A stretch of 64,000 nt of DNA, taken from the NCBI RefSeq assembly GCF_019104725.1, contig NZ_JAHRXF010000010.1, positions 62,001 to 126,000 of the forward strand, in the 5' to 3' direction. Shown here piece by piece: positions 51,390 to 59,823 of this stretch. Each line of letters begins with the position of its first letter. Position 1 is the first letter of the stretch. The stretch is from Streptomyces corallincola. Lineage in GTDB: Bacteria > Actinomycetota > Actinomycetes > Streptomycetales > Streptomycetaceae. The notes under the pieces are model-generated. The model ran no database searches. It worked only from the letters and a program-made list of their open reading frames with translations, and was not told the DNA's origin. The translations under genes and the position numbers were made by a program.

Positions 51390-51436
51390 CGTGCCCCTCA
51401 GGAAGGTAATGAGAATTCCGGCCATCCGGCCCGATA

Positions 51437-53170
51437 TCAAGCCAGCGGCCGCACGGAATCGGGGGTACCGTGCAATTTCGCGCCGCCCTGCACGTGCACG
51501 TTGGTGACTTCACCCGCGCACATCGTCACGACGATATCGCCGCCGTATAGGGTGGGCAGTCTGTGGGTCACCACAATGAGCGTTTTCCCCTCGATTCTTT
51601 TCAGCAGGCTCTCGAAAACCGCCTCCGAGGTGCTCTTGTCCAGTCCGCTCGAAAACTCGTCGAAGACCATGACGGGGTAATCCGCCAACAGCGCACGCGC
51701 CACCGCCAACCGCTGCCTCTCACCACCCGACACACTGGCACCACGGTCACCGACGACCGTGTCCAACCCATCCGGAAGGCGCTCGATCAGACGGTCCAGT
51801 TCGACTGTGCGCAATACCCCGACCATCCGCCCGGGCGAGCACGAGGGATCACCGAAGGCGAGGTTCTCCCGGATGGACAGGTTGAAGAGGGTCGACTCCT
51901 GGGGGACCAAGGTCACCAACGCCCTCATATCGTCCGCGGTGCGCCCACCTTCCAGACGGGCCGTGACCCGGCCGGACTGAGGAGTAATGAGGCCGGCCAT
52001 CATGAGGGCTAGAGTGCTCTTACCCGAGCCGGACTCTCCCGTGACGAAGATGCGTTTCCCGGCCGGAAGAGTGAGGTTGACCGACTTCAGAGCCTTGCCG
52101 ACACGTCCTCCGTAGCCGTATTCGGCGTCCTCCAACCGGATTTCGGCGACCGACGTGTGTTCCCTCGCCACTCTCACGCCCTGGTTCAGACATGGCGCGG
52201 CGTCCGGGAGGTCGATCACATGGAAGATGCGCTCGAACAGCGCCCTGGAGCTCTGCACATCGGACGACAGTTGCATCAGCTGCTGTATGGGCATGGAGAT
52301 CTGGGCCTGCAGTGCGGTGATGACGATCACCGAGCCCAGCGATATGCCGTCGAGCACGGTTCCGGCGGCCCAATACGCCAGGATGGGGAGCACGGCAAGC
52401 GTCATGGAGATCGTGGCGATCGCCGTTCGGCCAGCGAGACGCTCCTGGACCGCCGTATCGGCAGCCTCCCGGGAGATACCGGAGAACCTGTCGAACTGCC
52501 ATTGCTCGCGCCCCATCGTCCTGCCGAGCACCGCACCCGAAAGGGACAGGTGCTCGCCGACGAAGTGAAGCATCTCGGCGGCCTTGCCCTGCTGTGCGTG
52601 AGTGAGGCGGCGCCGCTTCTGGGCGTAGCGGTTGTTCAGGATGTTCAGGGCCGCGGCCAGCGAGAGCGAGACCACGGCTATGGGCCAGCTCATGACCAAC
52701 ATGATCACGGCGGAGGTCACCAGCGACGCCGCCGAAGCGACCATCCCCTGACCGGCGAACGTGACCACACTGCTGATGCCGTCCACGTCATTGGCGATCC
52801 GGGTCTGGACGTCGGAGACCGAGTGGCTCGTGAAGTGTTCCAGAGGCATGCGTTGCGTCGCATGGAAGACGTCCTTGCGCAGCCGGTGCACAAGGTTCTG
52901 ACCGATGGTGTGGTTGAGACGCGCCATCAGAACCGTGCAGAGCGACGCCAGGATCACGCCTGCGAGCATGACGGAACACAGGATGCCCAGTAGGCGAGCG
53001 TCGTGCTGGGGCAGTGCGACGTCGACGACACGCTTCAGCAGCACGGTGCTCAGCATGTTGAGGGCGACGGCGGACAGCACCACGCAAAACGAGGCGCCGA
53101 GCCTGATGCGGTCGAGGGCCATCAGCTTCAGCACACGCAGCCACAGCCGACTGGCGCCGTGACCGGTCAC
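51437..53170 (-). CDS. ABC transporter (fused permease and ATPase), probable peptide exporter
   Basis: A 577-residue half-transporter starting at GTG 53170 inside a GTGA overlap with the oxygenase gene. Six transmembrane helices occupy residues 20-300, then an ATPase. Walker A GESGSGKS has K384; SVSGGERQRLAVARAL is the signature; MVFDEFSSGLD is Walker B. It lacks a C39 leader peptidase domain, so leader removal must be done elsewhere. Its place as last gene of the operon next to the precursor suggests export of the product. Confidence 0.9.
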   Translation of the reverse strand: MTGHGASRLWLRVLKLMALDRIRLGASFCVVLSAVALNMLSTVLLKRVVDVALPQHDARLLGILCSVMLAGVILASLCTVLMARLNHTIGQNLVHRLRKDVFHATQRMPLEHFTSHSVSDVQTRIANDVDGISSVVTFAGQGMVASAASLVTSAVIMLVMSWPIAVVSLSLAAALNILNNRYAQKRRRLTHAQQGKAAEMLHFVGEHLSLSGAVLGRTMGREQWQFDRFSGISREAADTAVQERLAGRTAIATISMTLAVLPILAYWAAGTVLDGISLGSVIVITALQAQISMPIQQLMQLSSDVQSSRALFERIFHVIDLPDAAPCLNQGVRVAREHTSVAEIRLEDAEYGYGGRVGKALKSVNLTLPAGKRIFVTGESGSGKSTLALMMAGLITPQSGRVTARLEGGRTADDMRALVTLVPQESTLFNLSIRENLAFGDPSCSPGRMVGVLRTVELDRLIERLPDGLDTVVGDRGASVSGGERQRLAVARALLADYPVMVFDEFSSGLDKSTSEAVFESLLKRIEGKTLIVVTHRLPTLYGGDIVVTMCAGEVTNVHVQGGAKLHGTPDSVRPLA

Positions 53171-53844
53171 CGGTCGTCCCGGGTGCTCTGGGGAAGGGGT
53201 TCAAAGAAGCCCGTGACCGACATGCGAAGGTTCTCGCCGGCACGAGGACTGACGGGCCTGACGGCGTGGGGGGTTCCCGCCCTGATGACCACCAGTCGGT
53301 TGGGTTCGGCCGCGACGTAGTGTCCCAGGTCCGTGTTGATGCCCTGGTGGCGTTCCACCGCCGCCTTGCGGTCTCCCACGTCGGTGGCGATCAGGAGCTC
53401 GGCCCCCCACGTCGACTTCCACTCGTCGTGCACGTACAGAACGAAGGAAGCCGTTCGGTCCTTGGCGTCATCGTGCCAGGAGAGACCCGACCCGGCCGGG
53501 TACAGGTAGGGCGTGCAGCTGAAGAAGTCCCACCCGCTCCCCCTGAGGCCGATCCACGTGGCAAGGGATTCCTCGGCTCCGAGCAGTGCCTCGACCACCA
53601 CGTCCAGGGACTTTCCGGAGGGGTAGGACGAGAACCCCTTGGGCACCCGGGGATGACCATGGTAGGTCGGAGGCCCGACGAGCGGGTCGCCCTCGATGAG
53701 CCGGTAAGAGTTGTTTGTCCTTCGCACATACCTCAGTTGCACGAAGTTCTCGTCCGTCATGTAGCGTCGAGCGGCCCGGAGATCCTCGGGGCCCAGGAAG
53801 TCGTCGAACACCGCGAAGGTGTCGGTCTTGAACGTGGGAACCAT
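53167..53844 (-). CDS. 2-oxoglutarate/Fe(II)-dependent oxygenase
   Basis: A 225-residue double-stranded beta-helix protein. The metal triad is visible as H124-x-D126 in LSWHDDAKD and H193 in RAGTPHAVRPV, with R201 or R207 for 2-oxoglutarate binding. The closest general type is the prolyl-4-hydroxylase-like 2OG-FeII_Oxy group. In this operon it probably hydroxylates or otherwise oxidises the peptide. ATG 53844 directly abuts the TGA of the preceding gene, whose last codons contain its GGAGG site. Confidence 0.85.
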   Translation of the reverse strand: MVPTFKTDTFAVFDDFLGPEDLRAARRYMTDENFVQLRYVRRTNNSYRLIEGDPLVGPPTYHGHPRVPKGFSSYPSGKSLDVVVEALLGAEESLATWIGLRGSGWDFFSCTPYLYPAGSGLSWHDDAKDRTASFVLYVHDEWKSTWGAELLIATDVGDRKAAVERHQGINTDLGHYVAAEPNRLVVIRAGTPHAVRPVSPRAGENLRMSVTGFFEPLPQSTRDDR

Positions 53845-55812
53845 TCATCCCTCCGGTGTTGCGTCCGTGTGGTTCCGGACAATTGATTCGAGGGCGTGCC
53901 GTGCGACACGGTCCGTCATGTGGAAGACATCACTGTCGGTTCCCGCGCGGGGCAGGCCCGGCGTCTGAATCGGGTACGAGGTGTCGGCGCCCACCGCGTA
54001 CCGCGTGCCGCTCACGCGTCGATCGCGGGAGATCAGGCTGCCGTGCCGGGTGACGACTATCGTCTGCGGGGCGTCGGAGGGGGCGTCGGGAGACCGGCCG
54101 GTCTCCCTCCATGCCACTTCTCCCCGCTCGTGGAGACTTCGGAGAAGGTCGTCGCGTGTGCGCACCACGGACGGCTGCTGTCGGCGCGCCTCTATCACAT
54201 GGGTGATGTTTACCCGTTCGGGAACGGTCCCGCTGGCGAACCTCAGCGCGCCGGGCGCAGGTTCATCGGTCATCCACGTTTCCTGCCCCAGGAACGTCAG
54301 CACGCCACAACGGGAGAGGGCCTGCAACTCCAGCTGTCTCGGCCACGGGGCGCCTCCGGTCAGCACGGCCACCCTGGCCCGAACCCACTCCCAGGCCCCT
54401 CGGTAAAACTCGGGGACCGCTTCGGACCTGTTCGAGCGGACGGCCGATCCGATGGCGCTGGTGAGATAGGAGAGCCCTGCCCGCAGTGCCAGGTCGCAGC
54501 TGCGTTCCCTGGTCAGGGAACGGTTGGTGACACGGGCGACGTATCGTCTCATCCACGACTGCAAAGCCGCGAGGTCGCTGAACTTCCGACCGCGAAGCGG
54601 ATCGACGAGGTGGTCGAGGTCGAGCCGGTCCTCGTCCGGTACGACCGATGCGATGACTTCGTCCTGGGCTGGTGAACCCGGGGCACAGGCCAGGAAGGGC
54701 TGCCGGAACCGGTCCCAGTTGTCGGCGTAGCGCTCGGGGTCGGAGGTGAGCAGTTCCGCGTAATAGAAATACAGAAGCTCCGCTCTCATGCGTGCGGTGA
54801 TCTCCTGGAGCGCGCCGGCTGTGTCACGGCTGCGTGCGAGGTCGGCGAACAGCCTGGGTGACGTGAACCTCGGAGTTGCGCACTTGGCCAGGGAACCCGA
54901 CACCGGCCACCAGGGAAGCGGGTGGGCCGGAACGCCGCTTCGCGAAGTGGCGTAGATGCGGGGCTCGTCGCCGGACGGCTCATAGGTGAGGCTGCCATCG
55001 ATCACCCTGCGGAAGCTCCCACCGCGGACCGTGGTGAACAGTTGCAGGTAGTCGAAGAACGTGAGTCCGAGTCCCCGGAGCAGCACACCTTCACCCGGCT
55101 TGATGTGTGCGGTCTTTGACAGCGCGGCAGGACCGGGCGGTTCGTAACCGGCGCCCTGCGAGGACATGGCTGCTTGCATCTCACGCTGTTTCGCGGTGGG
55201 TTCCGACGCGGGTCTGCCCTGCGCGAGAACCACGCGATGGCACCTGAGCGGAATCGTTTCCCCGGCGAGCCGTACCGTTTCGCCTCCCTGGGGTGAATCC
55301 GGCGTCTCCACGACTTCCACGGCCACGTCCCGGTGTCTGTGGACGTGAACGTTGGCAGGTGCGTTCTCACAGACGTGGTCCAGGAACCAGGTCATGTATT
55401 TGCCCATGCTGGACCGGGTGGCCCACCGATAGGGAGAGACGCCGTCCACCAGCCTGTCGAGCGTCTCGTCCACGCTCAGCGTCTCCCCGTGCGCGGCTGC
55501 CCACTCCTGGAGCGTGGGGCCCTTCCTGACGGGGCCGGCGCAGCTTGAAAAGTCGTCCGTGAAGAGCGTCATCAGACCCGCGTGCGAGTTCATCCACAGT
55601 TGGGCCGGCTGGGCGACCGACCAGGTGCGGCTGCCCTGTCCGAGGAAGGGGTCGATGAGGTGAATATGCACCTGCCGGTCCCGGTCGGGCACGTACACCG
55701 TGCTGTTGGCGACGAGCCGTTCAACCGTAGACAACCCGTAGAGCCCTGCTCCGATCACGGCGATGACGAGCGGTGGTTCAGTGCTCTCGGCCACCGTCTG
55801 TTTGCTTTTCAA
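53845..55812 (-). CDS. FAD/NAD(P)-binding oxidoreductase
   Basis: A 655-residue protein starting at TTG 55812 (GGAGG upstream), in a TTGA overlap with the MNIO gene. The N-terminal Rossmann motif is VIAVIGAGLYGLSTVERL; DPFLGQGSRTWSVAQPAQLWMN is typical of the NAD_binding_9 family. A GLTFFD-x-x-QLFTT segment lies in the middle. The C-terminal 200 residues have no assigned domain. It may act in a redox step such as N-hydroxylation or dehydrogenation of the peptide, or recycle another enzyme. Role inferred from the operon. Confidence 0.75.
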   Translation of the reverse strand: MKSKQTVAESTEPPLVIAVIGAGLYGLSTVERLVANSTVYVPDRDRQVHIHLIDPFLGQGSRTWSVAQPAQLWMNSHAGLMTLFTDDFSSCAGPVRKGPTLQEWAAAHGETLSVDETLDRLVDGVSPYRWATRSSMGKYMTWFLDHVCENAPANVHVHRHRDVAVEVVETPDSPQGGETVRLAGETIPLRCHRVVLAQGRPASEPTAKQREMQAAMSSQGAGYEPPGPAALSKTAHIKPGEGVLLRGLGLTFFDYLQLFTTVRGGSFRRVIDGSLTYEPSGDEPRIYATSRSGVPAHPLPWWPVSGSLAKCATPRFTSPRLFADLARSRDTAGALQEITARMRAELLYFYYAELLTSDPERYADNWDRFRQPFLACAPGSPAQDEVIASVVPDEDRLDLDHLVDPLRGRKFSDLAALQSWMRRYVARVTNRSLTRERSCDLALRAGLSYLTSAIGSAVRSNRSEAVPEFYRGAWEWVRARVAVLTGGAPWPRQLELQALSRCGVLTFLGQETWMTDEPAPGALRFASGTVPERVNITHVIEARRQQPSVVRTRDDLLRSLHERGEVAWRETGRSPDAPSDAPQTIVVTRHGSLISRDRRVSGTRYAVGADTSYPIQTPGLPRAGTDSDVFHMTDRVARHALESIVRNHTDATPEG

Positions 55813-56654
55813 CAGCCCTCCGGGAAGTAGATGTCACGACTCGTAGCGACTTCCTTGACGAGGGCGTCCATGTCAGGGAAGTTCTGGTCGCGCTCCACGA
55901 TGACTGCACTGGGTCGGCAGCGTTTTGCGGTTTCGGCCGCCAGCTGCCATATCCCGTCGCCGATCGACTCGGAGTGGCTGTCGATGTACTGGCCCGTTGA
56001 CGCCACTACGCCACCAGCCAAATGGACCTGCACGACCCGGTCCACGGGAAGTGCATCCAGGTAACCCAGGGGATCGAATGAGTGGTTGCGGGAGTTTATG
56101 TAGAGGTTGCACACGTCGAGCAGGATGAGGCACCCGGTGGCGGTCACAAGTTCGGTGAAGAAGGAAGCAGCCGCAAGATGGTCACCGCCGAGCGAGAACG
56201 AGTACGTGATGTTCTCGAGAGCGAGCGGGACACCGAGCGCATCCTGGGCCTGGTCCACGTTTCTGATGCATGTCCGCAGGCTCTCCTCGCTGATGACGGG
56301 AGGGCACAGGTGCCCCGAGTCCATTCCCGGAACGTGTGTCATCGCAAGATGCTCGCTGTAGAACGGCGCGGCACAGATCTCCGTGATCCTGCGTAGCTCA
56401 GCGAGATAGTCGCCGGATATGCGGCCGGCGCCGGCCACTGACATTCCGACACCATGTACCACGGTGGGGAACTCATGTGCCACTCCGCGCAGTCCGTGAT
56501 AACCCGGGTCGCCGAGCCACTGATCCGCGAGTATCTCCACAACATCGAGTTCCTGCCTGCGCTGGGCGAACTCCTCGATGAGTTCCTTCCGATACCCAAG
56601 ACCCGCCCCGTACGTAGGCGCGAACCCGAGGTCGATAGCGTCTCTTGCGGCCAC
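55809..56654 (-). CDS. MNIO family enzyme (DUF692), multinuclear non-heme iron oxidase
   Basis: A 281-residue TIM barrel starting at GTG 56654, 7 nt after GGAGG. Family motifs appear in order: VVHGVGMSVAG, PFYSEHLAMT, LALENITYSF, LLDVCNLYINSRNHSFDP, VQVHLAGG, DSHSESI and IVERDQNFPD. The His, Glu and Asp residues match the iron ligands of MbnB and TglH. These enzymes remodel Cys or other residues in ribosomal peptides, usually with a partner protein. The partner and a CxxCxxC peptide are encoded directly upstream. Confidence 0.92.
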   Translation of the reverse strand: MAARDAIDLGFAPTYGAGLGYRKELIEEFAQRRQELDVVEILADQWLGDPGYHGLRGVAHEFPTVVHGVGMSVAGAGRISGDYLAELRRITEICAAPFYSEHLAMTHVPGMDSGHLCPPVISEESLRTCIRNVDQAQDALGVPLALENITYSFSLGGDHLAAASFFTELVTATGCLILLDVCNLYINSRNHSFDPLGYLDALPVDRVVQVHLAGGVVASTGQYIDSHSESIGDGIWQLAAETAKRCRPSAVIVERDQNFPDMDALVKEVATSRDIYFPEGC

Positions 56655-56658
56655 TGCA

Positions 56659-56823
56659 TCACCCTCCGGTCAGATCGACGTACAGCTTGGGTTTGAGATT
56701 CCACAGTGCGCAGGCTCGGCAGGCGTCGCAGCCGTCTAGGGCGCGCGGTCGCAGGCTTTCCAGCTCCCGTGAATGGTCGGCCACGACGAGATCCGAACCG
56801 GGCAGTTGGTCATGCCCCGACAT
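56659..56823 (-). CDS. 54-residue CxxCxxC peptide, candidate second precursor or accessory protein
   Basis: The frame begins at ATG 56823, overlapping the last 14 bp of the partner gene, and stops 4 bp before the MNIO start. It reads MSGHDQLPGSDLVVADHSRE, then LRPRALDGCDACRACALW, then NLKPKLYVDLTGG. Three Cys in CxxCxxC and a C-terminal Gly-Gly stand out. Its length, position and Cys content fit an MNIO substrate. A small metal-binding accessory protein is the alternative. Its tight packing between two operon genes argues for translation. Confidence 0.65.
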   Translation of the reverse strand: MSGHDQLPGSDLVVADHSRELESLRPRALDGCDACRACALWNLKPKLYVDLTGG

Positions 56824-57784
56824 CTGCCGTCCCCACGTGGTACGAGCCGACGGCTCCGGTGCAGGCAAGCCTGGTGAGCAGGGCCTGCAGCGCCTCTTCG
56901 GACACGCTGAGTCCGTGTTCACGCGCGTGCTCGTGCAGCCGCCGCGCGCTGACAGGCTCCGTCATCGCGCTCAGAATGCGATAGGCGGGCTCCGTGACCC
57001 GGAGGACCATGGGCATACGCCCTGACGTTGCGGGAGCGATCACGACGTAGGTGGGCTCACCTTCGTCGGTCATACCCTTCTTCCCCAGAAGGACGGAAAG
57101 CGCATCCACCGTGAAACTCTCGACGGACGTGTGTGCGGCCTTCCAATACAGGGAGTTCCACGAGAAAGACGGCGGGGACGATGCCGAAGCCGGCTCCTTC
57201 TTCTCCCTCCGCTCCTGCTCCCTCCTGGCCGACATCAGCAAATACTCCAGCCGTGCGAGGTCGGGCAGCGCCTGCGGCACTCCTTCATAAAATTCACGGC
57301 ACTCGCGAAGGTACTCGACGAGTTGCGTGGCCGTCGCCCCCCACTGTGCTCGCCGGCTGACCATGCTGACATCGTGGAAATCGCGAAGGATATGAGGTGA
57401 TCGCTCTTCGAGCCACCGGCAGGTGGTGGGCATGTGAGCATTTAGGGAGAGTGCCTTTTTTGACCTGAGTCCGTGGGCGAACTCTGCCGCCTCGGCAGGA
57501 GACAGATTGCGCACCAGTTCGGCCTGCTCGCCGCTGAGTTGCATGTGGTCGACGAAGGACCCCGGATCCATTTGGTGGGCCAGCCGGTACCCGGGGTTCA
57601 GATAGATCTTGAAGAGCACGCTGTGCAGATCCTGCAGAGTCACAAATTCCCCCTTCTCACCGACCTCAAGCCGTTCACATGAACTGGCATTCAATGGAGT
57701 GTCACCACGCCCTCCCTGCAGGATGGAAAGGGCATGCTGGCCCGCAACCAACGCGGCAATAGTCCTGCAAAAGTCCGCTGTCAC
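56810..57784 (-). CDS. MNIO partner protein with PqqD-like C-terminal domain
   Basis: A 324-residue protein starting at GTG 57784. Residues 50-200 carry the partner-protein (DUF2063-like) pattern, LQDLHSVLFKIYLNPGYR near the start and ALPDLARLEYLLMSARRE later. The last 85 residues, LRVTEPAYRILSAMTEPVSA, then LSVSEEALQALLTRLACTGAV, look like a winged helix or PqqD-type RRE that binds a leader peptide. This makes it the recognition subunit for the MNIO. It is the first gene of the operon. Confidence 0.75.
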   Translation of the reverse strand: MTADFCRTIAALVAGQHALSILQGGRGDTPLNASSCERLEVGEKGEFVTLQDLHSVLFKIYLNPGYRLAHQMDPGSFVDHMQLSGEQAELVRNLSPAEAAEFAHGLRSKKALSLNAHMPTTCRWLEERSPHILRDFHDVSMVSRRAQWGATATQLVEYLRECREFYEGVPQALPDLARLEYLLMSARREQERREKKEPASASSPPSFSWNSLYWKAAHTSVESFTVDALSVLLGKKGMTDEGEPTYVVIAPATSGRMPMVLRVTEPAYRILSAMTEPVSARRLHEHAREHGLSVSEEALQALLTRLACTGAVGSYHVGTADVGA

Positions 57785-58329
57785 GTACCACAGCCAGTTC
57801 CCCAGGCTTCAGCGAGAAGATTTTCTAAGCCGCTCTGATCCGGAACGAACGCCTGGCCTGTGTGCGCCACAACTTTCGAACAGTCATTGGCACGCTAAAC
57901 AGCCGAGCAACACTTCCGCAATAAAGCAAAGTGATCTTGGGTGACTCTTTGCCGTCTCTTTGGCCGATCAGGTTGCACACATCAGGGGCATGTCCGATTT
58001 CTCCGGTCATCGATATATTCGTAATTAAAAAACCCGAATCACTTCAAAGGCGGGATTCGCAGTGCCGGTGGCCGCGAAGTCAGTCCGCCTGGCAGCCGAT
58101 TTGGAGTCGGCACCAGGACCGTTGCAGGCGGCACGCAAATCCTGCCGAGGTGCCACAGAATGTGCATAACTCCTTACTCCCGACCACCTCAGGCGCTATC
58201 AGGTGTGACGGCCGTTACCCGCGCGGCTCCGCGCAGCATGCGGACGTCCGAGGTGCCGCGGCCACTCCCCAGACGGCCCACCCCCACATGGTGGTGTCCC
58301 GGTTGGGCGACTACTTCCTTCTGGGATCA
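57785..58329. other. Upstream region of the RiPP operon, no supported gene
   Basis: 545 bp of notably lower GC, with TTTAATTACGAATATATCG on the minus strand near 58011-58030 as a promoter-like stretch. A minus-strand 61-codon frame at 57825-58010 lacks a ribosome site. CGAATC and GATTCG around 58035 form a weak hairpin. The operon promoter is expected here. Confidence 0.45.
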
Positions 58330-58537
58330 TCAGTCCAACAAGCGTGCCTGACGTACCACTTCGCCGATCCGTCTCGCCTCGCTCTGTGCCGGCGGGAAAC
58401 CGATCCGCTCCGCCGGCCTCCTACCGTCGTTCGGCACCGTCGGGGACGGCCTGGACAACGCGATGAGGGAGTCGTTCTGGTCCTCGATGCAGATCGAGCT
58501 GCTCAACCGCCAGAGACGACATTCAACACTGGGCTAG
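58330..58537 (+). pseudogene. IS3-family transposase remnant with internal deletion
   Basis: A short frame encodes KPIRSAGLLPSFGTVGDG, LDNAMRESFWSSMQIELLNRQ then RRHSTLG and a stop. This matches the integrase-core end of IS3-type OrfB, where about 28 codons between the QIELLN region and RRHSTLG are missing. The N-terminal catalytic part is absent. Clearly a dead fragment. Confidence 0.7.
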
Positions 58538-59491
58538 GTGTCTTGCCCTGTGAGGTTGGGGACGCGGCTGGCGGGTGGTTGGCCTTTGAGTGCGGTGTGT
58601 CCGCGGTGGTGATTGTAGGTGTGCAGCCAGGTGGGGAACGCTGCGCGTCGTTCGGTCTCGGTGCGGTAGGGGCCCATTCGTCGAGGAGGGTGCGGTTGAG
58701 GCGTTCGACCTTGCCGTTGGTCTGCGGCTGGTAGGGCCGGGTTCGCTTGTGGGCGATCTGGGCCGCGGTGAGCAGGTCGCGCCAGTCGCGAGAGCGGTAG
58801 CAGGATCCGTTGTCGGTCAGGACCCGCTCGACGGTGATCCCGCACTCGGTGAAGAAGGCGTGAGCCCGCTTCCAGAAGCCGGTGACGGTCTCTTTCTTCT
58901 CGTCGGTGAGGATCTCGCTGTAGGCCAGGCGGGAGTGGTCGTCGACGGCGGTGTGCAGGTAGCTGTAGCCGGTGTTCGAGCGGTTCTTGCGGCCGAGGGT
59001 TCTGTGGCCGCCGCCGTCGGGGATGTTGCCGAGCTTCTTGATGTCGCGTGGACGAGTTCGCCGGGGCGGTCGCGTTCGTAGCGGCGTATGACACGGCCTG
59101 TTGCCCGGTCCAGGTGTGTGAGGCGGGCCAGTCTGTAGCGGGTCAGGACGCGGTGCACCGTCGAGGGCACCAGGTGCACCAGGTGGGCGATGCGGGCCGG
59201 TCCCCAGCGGCGCAGGACGCGGACCTTGATGATCCGGCGTTCGGTGCGGGTCGGGGTGCGGCGCGGGCTGTGGCGGGGGCGGCTGGACCGGTCGCTCATG
59301 CCGGCCTCGCCGAGGTGCCGGTAGCGGTCGGCCCACCGCCGGGCCGTGGTGGGTGAGACCTGGAATCGTTCCGCGGCGCGGCGAAGAGGCCAGCCGTCCT
59401 CGACGACGCAGTGGGCCAGGCGCAGGCGTCCGGTCTCGGTCAGGGGTGCATTACGGTAGGGCACGAGGGCCTTTCGGCCAGGTGTAGACAT
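58534..59491 (-). pseudogene. IS481-family transposase, disrupted by two frameshifts
   Basis: From ATG 59491 the sequence reads an N-terminal HTH (GWPLRRAAERFQVSPTTARRW), then RPGELVH, after which the frame breaks near 59050. A one-base loss would explain it. The core continues in another frame (DIKKLGNIPDGGGH, YSYLHTAVDDHSRLAYSEIL, VLTDNGSCYRS, YQPQTNGKVERLNRTLLDEWA). It shifts again near 58680 to YRTETERRAAFPTWLHTYNH and HRGHTALKGQPPASRVPNL. The DDE residues remain, but no intact protein is possible without frameshifting. Confidence 0.85.
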
Positions 59492-59647
59492 CGCAATCCA
59501 CACCGCACCGGAAGGCCCTCACCCGTTCAAGATCCCTCAGCCGAGACCTGGCTCACCCGTCCACAACCTCCCCGGACAGAACAGCTAGAGCACCCCCATC
59601 GAGCACGAGCCACTCTCCGCACAAGACACTATCCACGCAGCCAGTTA

Positions 59648-59807
59648 AGGGCTGTCCCGTAATCCCCGGCGGGCGCACAACGACAGCTACGGCACCCCGC
59701 AGCGTTGTCGGGGTCGCCCGAATACGCCCAGTGCGAGGACGACTCTCGGCTTTGCGATGCACCGCATCTGACGCCGTGCGCCGACCCACCGGAGATTACG
59801 GGACAGC
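59648..59807. mobile_element. MITE-like element, right copy (inverted)
   Basis: The inverted copy of 47920-48079, with 4 differences in 160 bp. Its outer ends extend to AGGGC on the left and GCCCCT on the right. The next gene starts 16 bp after this limit (12 bp after the extended end). Together with the left copy it brackets the RiPP island. Confidence 0.85.
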
Positions 59808-59823
59808 CCCTAGGGTGCCTGGC

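Noticed and set aside
57825..58010. 61-codon minus-strand frame just upstream of the RiPP operon as another precursor
   Set aside because: No ribosome site, basic C-terminus, no leader/core pattern and poor codon bias.
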